DNA of 64,000 nt from an uncultured SAR86 cluster bacterium. Lineage in GTDB: Bacteria > Pseudomonadota > Gammaproteobacteria > Magnimaribacterales > Magnimaribacteraceae. Below, one piece after another: positions 38,529 to 48,353 of this stretch; the stretch's first letter is position 1; each line of letters begins with the position of its first letter. The translations under genes and the position numbers were made by a program. A model generated the notes under the pieces. That model ran no database searches. It was not told the origin of the DNA and worked only from the letters and a program-made list of their open reading frames with translations. Location: contig CACDOC010000004.1 in the NCBI GenBank assembly GCA_902554355.1, forward strand, positions 16,071 through 80,070, given 5' to 3'.

Positions 38529-39368
38529 ATGGTTGATCTAAAAGCCGTAAATCCTTCTATCAAGGAGGAAGAAACCACTCATCCTCGCCAAGAGGAGATG
38601 TTCTTAGCTACGGTTCAAGGCAAAGAAACCACTCTACCTGAAGATTTATATGTTCCTCCAAATGCTCTAGAAGTTCTTCTGGATAGCTTTGCAGGACCTT
38701 TAGATTTTCTGCTTTATCTAATTAGAAAGCAAAACCTAGATATATTAGACATAAATGTGGCCAAAATTACAGAGCAGTACACGGCTTATATTGATTTAAT
38801 GGATGCATTACAAGTTGAGCTTGCAGGAGATTATCTAGTTATGGCGGCGTATTTGGCCGAATTAAAATCAAGGATGTTGCTTCCAAGACCTGAAGAGCAA
38901 CCAGAAGAAGAAGACCCTAGGGCTGAGCTTATTAAAAGACTGCAAGAATATGAACGTTTTAAAGAAGCAGCAGATAGAATTGACAAAATTCCAAGAATAG
39001 ATAGAGATATTTTTGGAGCACAAGCAAAATTACCTGAATTTTCTGTTGAAACATCTTTAATAGATGTTCCTTTAGAGGATTTAGCATTTGCTTTAAGTGA
39101 AGTTATGAGAAGGGCTGAACAATCTCAGGCACATTTAATTAATTTTGAAGAACTTTCTACTAGAGAGAGGATGAGTCAGATTTTGGAAAGAATGAGGACT
39201 GAATCTTTTATTGAATTCACTTCATTATTTAATTCAAATGAAGGTAAGATAGGCGTTGTTGTTACTTTTCTGGCAATTTTGGAATTATTGAAAGATTCTT
39301 TGATAGAAATTGTTCAATCTGAAGAATTTGGACCCATTCATATTAAAGGAATTGAAGAGGTGCATTAA
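38529..39368 (+). CDS. scpA: segregation and condensation protein A
   Basis: SFAGPLDFLLYLIRKQNLDILDINVAKITEQY. Confidence 0.95.
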   Translation: MVDLKAVNPSIKEEETTHPRQEEMFLATVQGKETTLPEDLYVPPNALEVLLDSFAGPLDFLLYLIRKQNLDILDINVAKITEQYTAYIDLMDALQVELAGDYLVMAAYLAELKSRMLLPRPEEQPEEEDPRAELIKRLQEYERFKEAADRIDKIPRIDRDIFGAQAKLPEFSVETSLIDVPLEDLAFALSEVMRRAEQSQAHLINFEELSTRERMSQILERMRTESFIEFTSLFNSNEGKIGVVVTFLAILELLKDSLIEIVQSEEFGPIHIKGIEEVH

Positions 39369-39965
39369 ATGGAATATAAATTACATCAAATCATAGAAGC
39401 TCTTTTGCTATCTGCTTCGAGACCTGTAAGCATTGAAGAGATAGAAAAAGTATTCGTTGAAAATCCTCCTTCAAGAGAAGAGATTAGAAATTCATTAAAC
39501 GAAATAGAAGAAAATTGTCTAAACAGAGGTATAGAGCTAAAGAGGGTTTCAAGTGGTTATAGATTACAAGTCAAACAAGATCTCTCTAACTATGTTGCAA
39601 AGTTATGGGAAGAAAGACCTCAGAGATTCTCGAAGGCAACTTTAGAAACTTTATCATTAATAGCGTATAAACAACCAATAACAAGAGGAGAAATTGAAGA
39701 GGTCAGGGGTGTTACTGTAGGGACCCAGTTAATGAGAGGTCTGATGGAAAGAGGTTGGGTAAAGATAGTAGGTCAAAGAGATGTACCTGGCAGACCATCT
39801 TTATACGCAACCACAAAGGAATTTCTAGATTACTTTGGATTGCAGCACCTAAGAGAACTTCCAGAGCTTCCTGAATTGCCTGACTTAAAGTCTTTAGATT
39901 TAGAACTCCCTATAGAAGAAGTTGATCAACGCGAGGAAGATAAAGTTCCTCAATCATTAAGTTAA
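39369..39965 (+). CDS. scpB: segregation and condensation protein B
   Basis: IEALLLSASRPVSIEEI, LSLIAYKQPITRGEIEEVRGV. Confidence 0.95.
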   Translation: MEYKLHQIIEALLLSASRPVSIEEIEKVFVENPPSREEIRNSLNEIEENCLNRGIELKRVSSGYRLQVKQDLSNYVAKLWEERPQRFSKATLETLSLIAYKQPITRGEIEEVRGVTVGTQLMRGLMERGWVKIVGQRDVPGRPSLYATTKEFLDYFGLQHLRELPELPELPDLKSLDLELPIEEVDQREEDKVPQSLS

Positions 39966-39972
39966 AGAAAAC

Positions 39973-40698
39973 GTGAAACAGAGGATTCACAAGGTCCTGG
40001 CTGACCATGGCCATGGTTCTAGAAGAGGTATAGAGCAGTTAATCAAAAAGAATAAAGTCGAAGTTAATGGCAAGATTGCGAAGATAGGTCAGCTAGTTTC
40101 TGAAAAGGATTCCTTTAAAATTGAAGGAAAAAATATTGTTCTTAGTCGCAAAGGCAATAAAGACATTAGAATCTTAATGTACAACAAAAAAGTTGGAGAG
40201 GTTTCAACCAGAAATGATCCTGAAAACAGACCCACTGTCTTTGATAATTTACCTAGATTGAATTCTGAAAGATGGGTTTCGGTAGGAAGGTTAGATGTAA
40301 ATACATCGGGATTAATGTTATTTACCAACAAAGGAGAATTAGCTAATAAACTCATGCATCCTTCTTCTGTGATTGAGCGAGAATACGTAGCGAGAATACA
40401 CGGTTTAGTTACTGAAAAAATTCTGCAAAAACTAATCAATGGAGTGAAACTCGAAGATGGATTAGCCCGATTTACTGATGTGCAAGAAGGTAAAAAGGGG
40501 AAAACTAACCAATGGTTTGCCATGGTAATTATGGAAGGAAGGACGAGAGAAGTTAGAAGATTATGGGAAAGTCAAAATTTACAAGTATCAAGGTTAAAGA
40601 GAGTCAGATACGGGGATTTATTTCTACCTGCAAATTTAAAGCAGGGATCTTATAAAGAATTATCAAAAAGCGAAGTGAAAGTTATTGAGCATTTATAG
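39973..40698 (+). CDS. rluB: 23S rRNA pseudouridine synthase (RluB family), GTG start
   Basis: S4 domain, VGRLDVNTSGLMLFTNKGELANKLMHPSS, EGRTREVRRLWE. Confidence 0.93.
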   Translation: MKQRIHKVLADHGHGSRRGIEQLIKKNKVEVNGKIAKIGQLVSEKDSFKIEGKNIVLSRKGNKDIRILMYNKKVGEVSTRNDPENRPTVFDNLPRLNSERWVSVGRLDVNTSGLMLFTNKGELANKLMHPSSVIEREYVARIHGLVTEKILQKLINGVKLEDGLARFTDVQEGKKGKTNQWFAMVIMEGRTREVRRLWESQNLQVSRLKRVRYGDLFLPANLKQGSYKELSKSEVKVIEHL

Positions 40699-41422
40699 AT
40701 TGACCATTTATATCTTTACTTACATCGCACATAAGATAAACATACAAATTCATTATATCCTCAGGTAGAGGGTTTGTTTCTGGGTCTTCAGCCGGGTAAG
40801 CTTCTTCTCTCATTTTGGTTCTTACTGCACCAGGATTAATACAGTTAACCCTGATTTTAGAAGTATTCTCAAGTTCATCTGCAAAAACTTCCATCATTCC
40901 TTCTATGGCAAATTTACTAATTGCATAACCCCCCCAATAAGCTCTTCCTTTTCTTCCTACCCCTGAAGAGGTAAATACAACTGAACTTAGCTTAGAATGA
41001 TTTAATAATGGTAATAAAGTTTTAGTAAGAAGAAAGGCTGAATCTAAATTCACGTTCAGTACTTTTTTCCAAGTAGAATATTGATATTGTTCAAGGGGTT
41101 TTTTTTCTCCTAAAATTCCTGCGTTGTTTATGAGACCATCTAAATTTTCAAACCTATCTTTGATAGCTTCTTTTATTTTTAGATATTGCTCTTCTTCAGC
41201 TCCTTCAAAGTCCATGGGATGGATCAAAGGTTCCTTTAACCCTTGTTCAACAATCTCTTCGTAAAGACTTTCAAGTTTTCCTAAATCTTTACTTAGGAGT
41301 ATCAGTTGAGCACCAAATTGGGATAATGTTTTAGCTGCAGCTCTACCTATTCCTGAACCCGTTCCAGTAATTAGAATAGTTTTATCTTTCAGGCAATCTT
41401 TAGAAGGCTTGAAATCATCCAT
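40682..41422 (-). CDS. SDR-family oxidoreductase (YciK-like)
   Basis: LITGTGSGIGRAAAKTLSQFGA, NNAGI, YAISKFAIEGM; adjacent to mupP-like and ubiG genes. Confidence 0.9.
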   Translation of the reverse strand: MDDFKPSKDCLKDKTILITGTGSGIGRAAAKTLSQFGAQLILLSKDLGKLESLYEEIVEQGLKEPLIHPMDFEGAEEEQYLKIKEAIKDRFENLDGLINNAGILGEKKPLEQYQYSTWKKVLNVNLDSAFLLTKTLLPLLNHSKLSSVVFTSSGVGRKGRAYWGGYAISKFAIEGMMEVFADELENTSKIRVNCINPGAVRTKMREEAYPAEDPETNPLPEDIMNLYVYLMCDVSKDINGQSINAQ

Positions 41423-41424
41423 GA

Positions 41425-42087
41425 TTAATGATTTTCTATGATCTTATTAATTTCTAGAGGGTGATCAATGATGAAATCGGCATCCCAGTCTGTAACTGAA
41501 TCACCTTCAGGTATATACCCATAGGCCGCTGCGACTGTCCTCATGTTTGCAGATTTACCTGAACTTATATCAATTTTATGATCGCCTATGTATATGGAAT
41601 TTTTTGAAGATACATCGGTTAATTCACATGCCATTTCTAAACCTTTAGGGCTAGGCTTTCTTTCTCCAACATCATCCGGACAAATTAAAAAATCAGGACT
41701 AATAAAAGAGAATTTTTTATTCACAATTCGCTCAGCAAACTTTCTAGGTTTGTTAGTTACGATTCCCCAATTCTTATTATTTTCATTAAGGTTAATTAAT
41801 ACTTCACTCATGCCATCAAATAGTTTTGCTCCAAGACAACATTTTTCATAGATTTCTAGCAATTCAAGCCTAGACTTCTCTATTTCTTCCTTTTGATTTT
41901 CGTCCCAATTTAAAGAATAACGTGCGAGACTAGCCGCACCTTCAGAGACTCTAGATCTTACTTCAGAAAAATCTCCTGATTCGAATCCATTTGCTTCTCT
42001 TAGCTTATTAACTGCATAAAAGAAATCAGGAGCAGTATCTAGTAGAGTGCCATCTAAATCAAAAGCGTATAATTGTATTTCTTCCAT
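41425..42087 (-). CDS. HAD hydrolase (phosphoglycolate phosphatase-like; MupP-like by synteny)
   Basis: FDLDGTLLDTAPDF, IVTNKPRKFAERI, KPSPKGLEMACE, YIGDHKIDI. Confidence 0.88.
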   Translation of the reverse strand: MEEIQLYAFDLDGTLLDTAPDFFYAVNKLREANGFESGDFSEVRSRVSEGAASLARYSLNWDENQKEEIEKSRLELLEIYEKCCLGAKLFDGMSEVLINLNENNKNWGIVTNKPRKFAERIVNKKFSFISPDFLICPDDVGERKPSPKGLEMACELTDVSSKNSIYIGDHKIDISSGKSANMRTVAAAYGYIPEGDSVTDWDADFIIDHPLEINKIIENH

Positions 42088-42092
42088 GCTTA

Positions 42093-42809
42093 CTATTTAG
42101 TTACGTGAACCATGTAATTAACTTGAATATCTTTGCCAAGCCAGTAATGGTCAGTTATAGGGTTGTAACTTAAACCAATGGTTTCTTTAAGGATTAATCC
42201 AGATTTCCTGATCCATCCAGCTAATTCAGAAGGCTTGATAAGCTTCGAATATTCGTGAGTGCCTTTAGGCAATAAGTTTAATATGTATTCCGCACCTATT
42301 ATTGCAAATAAAAAAGATCTAGGGTTCCTATTAATTGTAGATAAAAAGATATCACCATCATCTTTTAATAAAGCACAACAACTTTCAATTATCTTATCGG
42401 GTTCGGGGACGTGTTCGAGCATCTCTAAACAAGTAATTACATCAAATAAACCATTTTGGTTATTCGCTAAAAAATCTTCTACGGTTGACTCTAAATAAGT
42501 TGCTTTGCTGTTTACTGTATTTGCATGAGATTTTGCAACCCCTATGGTTTGGGGTGAAGCATCTATTCCTATAACTTCCGCTCCAGCCTTGCTAAGCGCT
42601 TCAGTTAATATTCCTCCTCCACAACCGATATCTAAGACTCTTTTACCTTTTAGGCTTGTTCTTTCTTTAATGAAATTTAGTCTTAGAGGATTAATCTGAT
42701 GCAGTGGTTTAAATTCACCCTCGAGGTCCCACCACTTTTCTGCAATATCATTAAATTTCTTTACCTCTTCAGGATCTAAATTTTTATGTTCATTAGTGAA
42801 GTTTTTCAT
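42093..42809 (-). CDS. ubiG: 3-demethylubiquinone-9 3-methyltransferase / 2-octaprenyl-6-hydroxyphenol methylase
   Basis: FNDIAEKWWDLEGEFKPLHQINPLRLNFI, VLDIGCGGGILTEALSKAGAEVIGID; start moved to the internal Met (42809), removing divergent overlap with pntAA. Confidence 0.95.
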   Translation of the reverse strand: MKNFTNEHKNLDPEEVKKFNDIAEKWWDLEGEFKPLHQINPLRLNFIKERTSLKGKRVLDIGCGGGILTEALSKAGAEVIGIDASPQTIGVAKSHANTVNSKATYLESTVEDFLANNQNGLFDVITCLEMLEHVPEPDKIIESCCALLKDDGDIFLSTINRNPRSFLFAIIGAEYILNLLPKGTHEYSKLIKPSELAGWIRKSGLILKETIGLSYNPITDHYWLGKDIQVNYMVHVTK

Positions 42810-42851
42810 TAAAATTGCTTTTAAATTCAGGCTTTCAGATAAAATTTTACA

Positions 42852-43979
42852 ATGCAAATATTCTTTCCTAAAGAAGAAGATCAAGAAATTCGCACTACCA
42901 TTCTACCTGAAGTGGCAAAGAAGTTTGTCGATTTAGGTTTAGAGGTTCTCATAGAGGAAGGATTAGGATCTTCTGTTTTTATTGATGATAGTCTTTATTC
43001 CGAAGCTGGAGCAACCGTTGTAGATTCTAGGGATAGTGCCCTCAACTCTGCTGATATAGTTTGTAGAATAAATAAGCCTAAAGAAGAAGAAATAACTAAA
43101 CTAAAAAGTAAAGGCATACATATAAGTTTTTTAGATCCTTTTAATGAGACAGAGTTGGTAAAGAAGTTTGCAAGCCAAGAAGTAAGCGCCATAAGTATGG
43201 AGTTAGTTCCTAGAATAACTCGAGCCCAGAAAATGGATGCGCTTAGTTCCCAAGCAAATCTAGCCGGTTACTCTGCTGTTATTGAGGCCTCTCGCACAAT
43301 TAATAAGTCTTTTCCAATGATGATGACTGCTGCAGGCACTATCTCACCTTCTAGAGTTTTTGTAATAGGAGTGGGTGTGGCCGGATTACAAGCCATCGCA
43401 ACAGCAAAAAGATTAGGTGCAAGGGTAGAGGCATTTGATACAAGGCCTGTTGTAGAAGAGCAGGTTAAATCTTTAGGAGCAAAATTCGTAAAGATTGATA
43501 TAGGTGAGACGGAAGAAACTGACCAAGGTTATGCTAAAGAACTAACTGAAGAGCAAATTAAGATGCAGCAAGAGGGAATGAAAAAGATTTGTTCACAGTC
43601 TGATGTTGTTATTACTACTGCACAAGTTTTTGGTAGGCCTGCTCCGAGAATTATTACTGGTGAAATGGTTCAAGCTATGCAGCCCGGTAGCGTTATTGTT
43701 GACATGGCAGTATCTTCTGGAGGAAACGTAGAAGGTTCAAAGGCCGATGAATATGTTTTTGAAAATGGCGTGACTATTATTGGAATGTCTAACTTGCCAG
43801 CAGAGGTCGCTAAAGACGCATCTCAAGTCTATGGAGCAAACCTATTTAACATGATTGAAGAGTATTGGGACGTGGAAAGAAAGCTTCTCAATTTTGACCT
43901 GACTGATGATGTTCTTAAAGGTTGTGTAATTACCCATGAAGGAAAAATTGTTAATGATCTAGTTAAGGATAGGATGTAA
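42852..43979 (+). CDS. pntAA: NAD(P) transhydrogenase alpha subunit part 1
   Basis: FVIGVGVAGLQAIATAKRLGARVEAFDTRP and DASQVYGANLFNM. Confidence 0.93.
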   Translation: MQIFFPKEEDQEIRTTILPEVAKKFVDLGLEVLIEEGLGSSVFIDDSLYSEAGATVVDSRDSALNSADIVCRINKPKEEEITKLKSKGIHISFLDPFNETELVKKFASQEVSAISMELVPRITRAQKMDALSSQANLAGYSAVIEASRTINKSFPMMMTAAGTISPSRVFVIGVGVAGLQAIATAKRLGARVEAFDTRPVVEEQVKSLGAKFVKIDIGETEETDQGYAKELTEEQIKMQQEGMKKICSQSDVVITTAQVFGRPAPRIITGEMVQAMQPGSVIVDMAVSSGGNVEGSKADEYVFENGVTIIGMSNLPAEVAKDASQVYGANLFNMIEEYWDVERKLLNFDLTDDVLKGCVITHEGKIVNDLVKDRM

Positions 43980-43981
43980 TT

Positions 43982-44260
43982 ATGGAAAGCCAAATAATCT
44001 TACTTGTATTTATTTTAGTCTTATCAATTTTTTTAGGAGTTGAGTTGATAACTAAAGTTCCTTCAACTTTGCACACGCCGCTTATGTCAGGAGCTAATGC
44101 GATATCTGGTATAACACTTGTAGGAGCAATTTTATCTTCAGGTTCTTCTGAATTAACCACAATCATCTTAGGTACTTTAGCTGTTTTTTTTGCTTCTATT
44201 AATGTCGTTGGTGGTTACCTAGTAACTAATAGAATGCTTGGCATGTTTAAAAAGAAATAA
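43982..44260 (+). CDS. pntAB: NAD(P) transhydrogenase alpha subunit part 2
   Basis: 92 aa, TKVPSTLHTPLMSGANAISGITLVGAI, NVVGGYLVTNRMLGMFKKK. Confidence 0.93.
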   Translation: MESQIILLVFILVLSIFLGVELITKVPSTLHTPLMSGANAISGITLVGAILSSGSSELTTIILGTLAVFFASINVVGGYLVTNRMLGMFKKK

Positions 44261-45645
44261 TGGATATTTCAATTCTAGTAAACTTAACTTATATAGCTGC
44301 CTCTATTCTATTTATAGTTGGTTTAAAAATGCTTGGTTCTCCTGATACAGCCAGACAAGGTAATTTTTTATCTGCTTCAGGAATGTTGCTGGCTGTGGTT
44401 ATTACTTTATTAGATCAAAATATTATTGATTATAGGTTTATTGCTTGCGCTTTAATCGCAGGAAGTATAGTTGGTTATTTTGCTGCAACAAAAGTTCAGA
44501 TGACTTCAATGCCTGAAATGGTAGCTATATTCAATGGATTTGGAGGAATAGCTAGTTTATTAGTAGGTTCAGCTGAATATGTTGTTAGCCCTTTAGATAA
44601 TTCTGCTCTTATGGGGGCTATCTACTTTACGGTATTGATTGGAGGTCTTACATTTACAGGCAGTCTAATCGCTTACGGTAAACTTTCTGAAATCATCTCT
44701 GGCAAACCTTTTCTATATAAAGGTCAACAATTTGTTAATGGCTTGATCCTTTTAGCTATTTTGCTTGTTGGAATCAATATGCTTTTTATACAAGGAATGA
44801 TAAGTCCTAATCAAACTCTAATCTTATTAATATCTTTAGCTTTCTTGCTAGGAGTGCTTTTTGTTATTCCTATTGGCGGTGCAGATATGCCTGTCGTTAT
44901 AGCTTTATTAAATAGTTTTTCGGGCTTGGCTGCTTGTGCTGCTGGGTTTGTTATCACCAATAATGTTTTGATTGTTGCAGGATCTCTTGTAGGAGCTAGC
45001 GGACTTATTCTTACGAATATTATGTGTAAGGCCATGAATAGATCCTTAGCTAATGTATTGTTTAGTGGATTTGGAGCTGTATCTGAAACAAATTCTGGAG
45101 GTGGAGAGAAACAAGGCGAAGTGAGCCCTATAAATGCCCAAGATGCTTATCTTATTTTAGAAGCCGCATCGTCAGTTTTAATTGTCCCTGGATACGGTAT
45201 GGCAGTAGCGCAAGCGCAGCACGCTGTTAGAGAGCTAGGTGAATTGCTTGAAGCAAATGGAGCTGAGGTTAAGTATGCCATTCACCCAGTTGCTGGAAGG
45301 ATGCCAGGTCATATGAATGTTTTATTGGCTGAAGCAAATGTTTCTTATGATGTTTTGGTAGAGCCAGAAGACGTTAATCCTATTATGGAAACAGTTGATG
45401 TTTGTATGGTGATAGGTGCGAATGACGTTGTTAATCCAGATGCAAAAGAGAATGAAGGTAGCCCTATTTACGGCATGCCTATTATAGAAGTTGATAATTC
45501 TAAGACAGTTTTTGTTTTAAAGCGTTCCATGGCTTCAGGATTTGCAGGCATTCAAAACCCACTCTTTTTTAAATCTAATTCTAGAATGCTATTTGGTGAC
45601 GCTAAGGAAACTGTATCAACCCTAGTATCTGAATTTAAAGGCTAA
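44260..45645 (+). CDS. pntB: NAD(P) transhydrogenase beta subunit
   Basis: TSMPEMVAIFNGFGG, VPGYGMAVAQAQHAVRELGELLEANG, HPVAGRMPGHMNVLLAEANV. Confidence 0.95.
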   Translation: MDISILVNLTYIAASILFIVGLKMLGSPDTARQGNFLSASGMLLAVVITLLDQNIIDYRFIACALIAGSIVGYFAATKVQMTSMPEMVAIFNGFGGIASLLVGSAEYVVSPLDNSALMGAIYFTVLIGGLTFTGSLIAYGKLSEIISGKPFLYKGQQFVNGLILLAILLVGINMLFIQGMISPNQTLILLISLAFLLGVLFVIPIGGADMPVVIALLNSFSGLAACAAGFVITNNVLIVAGSLVGASGLILTNIMCKAMNRSLANVLFSGFGAVSETNSGGGEKQGEVSPINAQDAYLILEAASSVLIVPGYGMAVAQAQHAVRELGELLEANGAEVKYAIHPVAGRMPGHMNVLLAEANVSYDVLVEPEDVNPIMETVDVCMVIGANDVVNPDAKENEGSPIYGMPIIEVDNSKTVFVLKRSMASGFAGIQNPLFFKSNSRMLFGDAKETVSTLVSEFKG

Positions 45646-45653
45646 ATTGCCTT
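45638..45653 (+). terminator. possible short rho-independent terminator after pntB
   Basis: AAGGC-TAAATT-GCCTT followed by ATTTTTATTGATTTTTT; stem only 5 bp. Confidence 0.35.
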
Positions 45654-45806
45654 ATTTTTATTGATTTTTTACGCAGTTTTTTAACCCGAAATATGGTAAA
45701 ATCTTACCAACTTGATACTTAGAAAATTACAAACAAATTACTCTAGTTTCTTAAGAGAATGGGCAGTTTCCTCTGCCTTCAAAATCAGTATACGGAAATA
45801 ATTAAA

Positions 45807-48353
45807 ATGGGTGAAATAACTGCAAAAGAGATTGTTCCAATAGATATAGAAAAAGAGCTGAAGCAATCCTATTTAGATTACGCAATGAGCGTAATAGTAG
45901 GTAGAGCCTTACCTGATGCTAGGGACGGTCTAAAACCCGTTCATAGGCGTGCTTTATACGCTATGCATGTCTTGAATAATGATTATGGTAGGCCGCACAA
46001 AAAGTCTGCAAGAATCGTTGGAGACATTATTGGTAAATACCATCCTCATGGAGATGGTGCTGCTTATGAAACCATTGTAAGAATGGCACAGTGGTGGTCC
46101 TTAAGATACCCATTGGTAGACGGACAAGGAAATTTTGGTTCGATGGATGGAGACGGGCCAGCTGCTCAGAGATACACGGAAGTCAGAATGGCAAAGATTT
46201 CTCAAGAACTGTTAGCTGATCTTGATAAAGAGACCGTAAATTTTGTTGAGAATTATGATGGTACAGAAACAATGCCTGAAGTGCTTCCAACGAAAATACC
46301 TAACATGCTTGTTAACGGTTCTGCTGGAATAGCAGTTGGAATGGCAACAAATATGGCCCCTCATAATCTGAATGAAACACTCTCGGCCTGTTTAGCTTTT
46401 ATTGAAAATCCAGAGATTTCTACTTCAGAATTAATGAAATTTATCCCTGGCCCAGATTTTCCAACTGGCGGAATAATAAATGGGAGAGCCGGAATAGTTA
46501 GTGCTTATGAAAGCGGAAAAGGAAGAGTAAAGATTAGGGCCAAGACTCATTTTGAAGATGAAGATAAGGATAAAGCTAAGATTGTAATTACTGAGATGCC
46601 TTATCAAGTTAATAAATCTAAGTTAATTGAAAAGATAGCTGAGTTATCTAGAGATAAGAAGATAGAAGGAGTTAGGGATATAAGGGATGAATCTGATAAG
46701 GACGGGGTAAGAGTAGTCATTGATCTGAAATCAGGACAAATTCCTGACGTTTTATTAAATAATCTATTTGCTCAAACTCAAATGCAGACAGTTTTTGGTA
46801 TTAACAACGTAGCTTTAGTAGATGGAGAGCCTAAGCTCTTAAATTTAAAATCAATGCTTTCTGTATTCTTTAACCATAGGAAAGAAGTAGTTTCTAGAAG
46901 GACTTTCTATGATTTAAGAAAAGCTAAGGAAAGAGGGCATGTATTAGAGGGATTGACTATAGCTTTGGCAAATATTGATGCCATGATTGATTTAATTAAA
47001 AAATCTAAAGAAGGTTCAGAGGCAAAGCAAAAACTACTATCTAAAAAATGGAAGCCAGGAAAAGTAATTTCTATGTTAAGGAAGGCTGGCCCTGATGCTT
47101 GTAAGTTAGAGGATTCAGATAATTCGCTGGGGCTGGTTGGCAAGACTTATCAATTGTCAGAAGTTCAGGCGCAAGCAATATTAGATATGAGGCTTCAGAG
47201 GTTAACTGGACTAGAGCAAGATAGGCTTATAGGTGAGTACGAAGAAATTATCGAGCAAATTTCTTATTTACTTGGAATACTTAATGATTCTGGAAAGCTG
47301 ATTGAAGTTGTTACTGATGAATTAAAAGAAATTCAAGAGAAATACGAAGATGATAGAAGAACTGAAATACAGGATTCTTCGGCTGATTTAAGTGCTGAAG
47401 ATCTAATTACTCCGGAAGATAGAGTGGTAACAATTTCACATGAAGGGTATGCAAAAACACAACCATTAGAAGAATATAGAGCGCAAAAAAGAGGGGGTAC
47501 CGGAAAAACAGCAGCCTCTGTTAAAGATGAAGATTTTGTAGAACAATTGCTTGTTGCAAATACTCACACAACATTACTCTGCTTTTCAAACCTAGGACAA
47601 GTTTATTGGTTGAAGGTTTATGAAATTCCTTCTGCAGGCCGAGCTGCCAAAGGAAGGCCTTTAGTTAATCTTATACAGCTCAGCGAAGGTGAAAGAATAA
47701 CTAGCATGGTTCCAGTCGAGGAATATGATGATAAACATTTTGTTCTAATGGCTACCAGAACAGGAACAGTCAAGAAAACGGTATTAACCGAATTTTCAAA
47801 TCAAAGAAAAGGTGGTAAAAGGGCAATCACCTTAGTAGAAGGAGATGAATTGGTAGGCACAACAGTTACTGATGGAAGTAAATTTGTCATGTTAGTTTCA
47901 AATGCAGGTAAGGCTGCTCATTTTTCAGAAACGGAAGTTCGATCTATGGGTAGAAGCGCTAAAGGGGTGCGTGGTATAAAGCTTGATAAAGATCAATTTG
48001 TTATATCTTTGATTATTCCAGAAGAAGAAGCTTCTATTTTTACCGTCAGTGAAAATGGTTACGGTAAAAGATCGAAGTCATTAGATTTCAGAAAGACCAG
48101 AAGAGGGGCTAAAGGAGTTATAGCTATGCAGATTTCTGAAAGAAATGGACAACTCATTGGTGCAGCACAAGTAACGGAAGATGATGAAGTGATGCTTATT
48201 TCCGATAAAGGAATGCTTGTTAGAACAAGAGTTTCTGAAGTAAATGTCATAGGCAGAAACACCCAAGGCGTAACAGTTATCAGGCTTAAAGGCTCTGAAA
48301 AATTAATAAGTATCGCACCTATAAGTGAAGAGTTCATAGGGGACGATGACTAG
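45807..48353 (+). CDS. gyrA: DNA gyrase subunit A
   Basis: YLDYAMSVIVGRALPDARDGLKPVHRRALYAM, QRYTEVRMAKI; start chosen at MGEITAKEIVPIDIEKE (45807), not the ORF-track start 45759. Confidence 0.96.
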   Translation: MGEITAKEIVPIDIEKELKQSYLDYAMSVIVGRALPDARDGLKPVHRRALYAMHVLNNDYGRPHKKSARIVGDIIGKYHPHGDGAAYETIVRMAQWWSLRYPLVDGQGNFGSMDGDGPAAQRYTEVRMAKISQELLADLDKETVNFVENYDGTETMPEVLPTKIPNMLVNGSAGIAVGMATNMAPHNLNETLSACLAFIENPEISTSELMKFIPGPDFPTGGIINGRAGIVSAYESGKGRVKIRAKTHFEDEDKDKAKIVITEMPYQVNKSKLIEKIAELSRDKKIEGVRDIRDESDKDGVRVVIDLKSGQIPDVLLNNLFAQTQMQTVFGINNVALVDGEPKLLNLKSMLSVFFNHRKEVVSRRTFYDLRKAKERGHVLEGLTIALANIDAMIDLIKKSKEGSEAKQKLLSKKWKPGKVISMLRKAGPDACKLEDSDNSLGLVGKTYQLSEVQAQAILDMRLQRLTGLEQDRLIGEYEEIIEQISYLLGILNDSGKLIEVVTDELKEIQEKYEDDRRTEIQDSSADLSAEDLITPEDRVVTISHEGYAKTQPLEEYRAQKRGGTGKTAASVKDEDFVEQLLVANTHTTLLCFSNLGQVYWLKVYEIPSAGRAAKGRPLVNLIQLSEGERITSMVPVEEYDDKHFVLMATRTGTVKKTVLTEFSNQRKGGKRAITLVEGDELVGTTVTDGSKFVMLVSNAGKAAHFSETEVRSMGRSAKGVRGIKLDKDQFVISLIIPEEEASIFTVSENGYGKRSKSLDFRKTRRGAKGVIAMQISERNGQLIGAAQVTEDDEVMLISDKGMLVRTRVSEVNVIGRNTQGVTVIRLKGSEKLISIAPISEEFIGDDD

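Noticed and set aside
40089-40523. 144-aa antisense ORF within rluB
   Set aside because: Shadow ORF over conserved pseudouridine synthase coding sequence.
45759-45806. N-terminal extension of gyrA in the ORF track (MGSFLCLQNQYTEIIK)
   Set aside because: Not GyrA-like; conserved homology begins at MGEITAKEIVPIDIEKE (45807).
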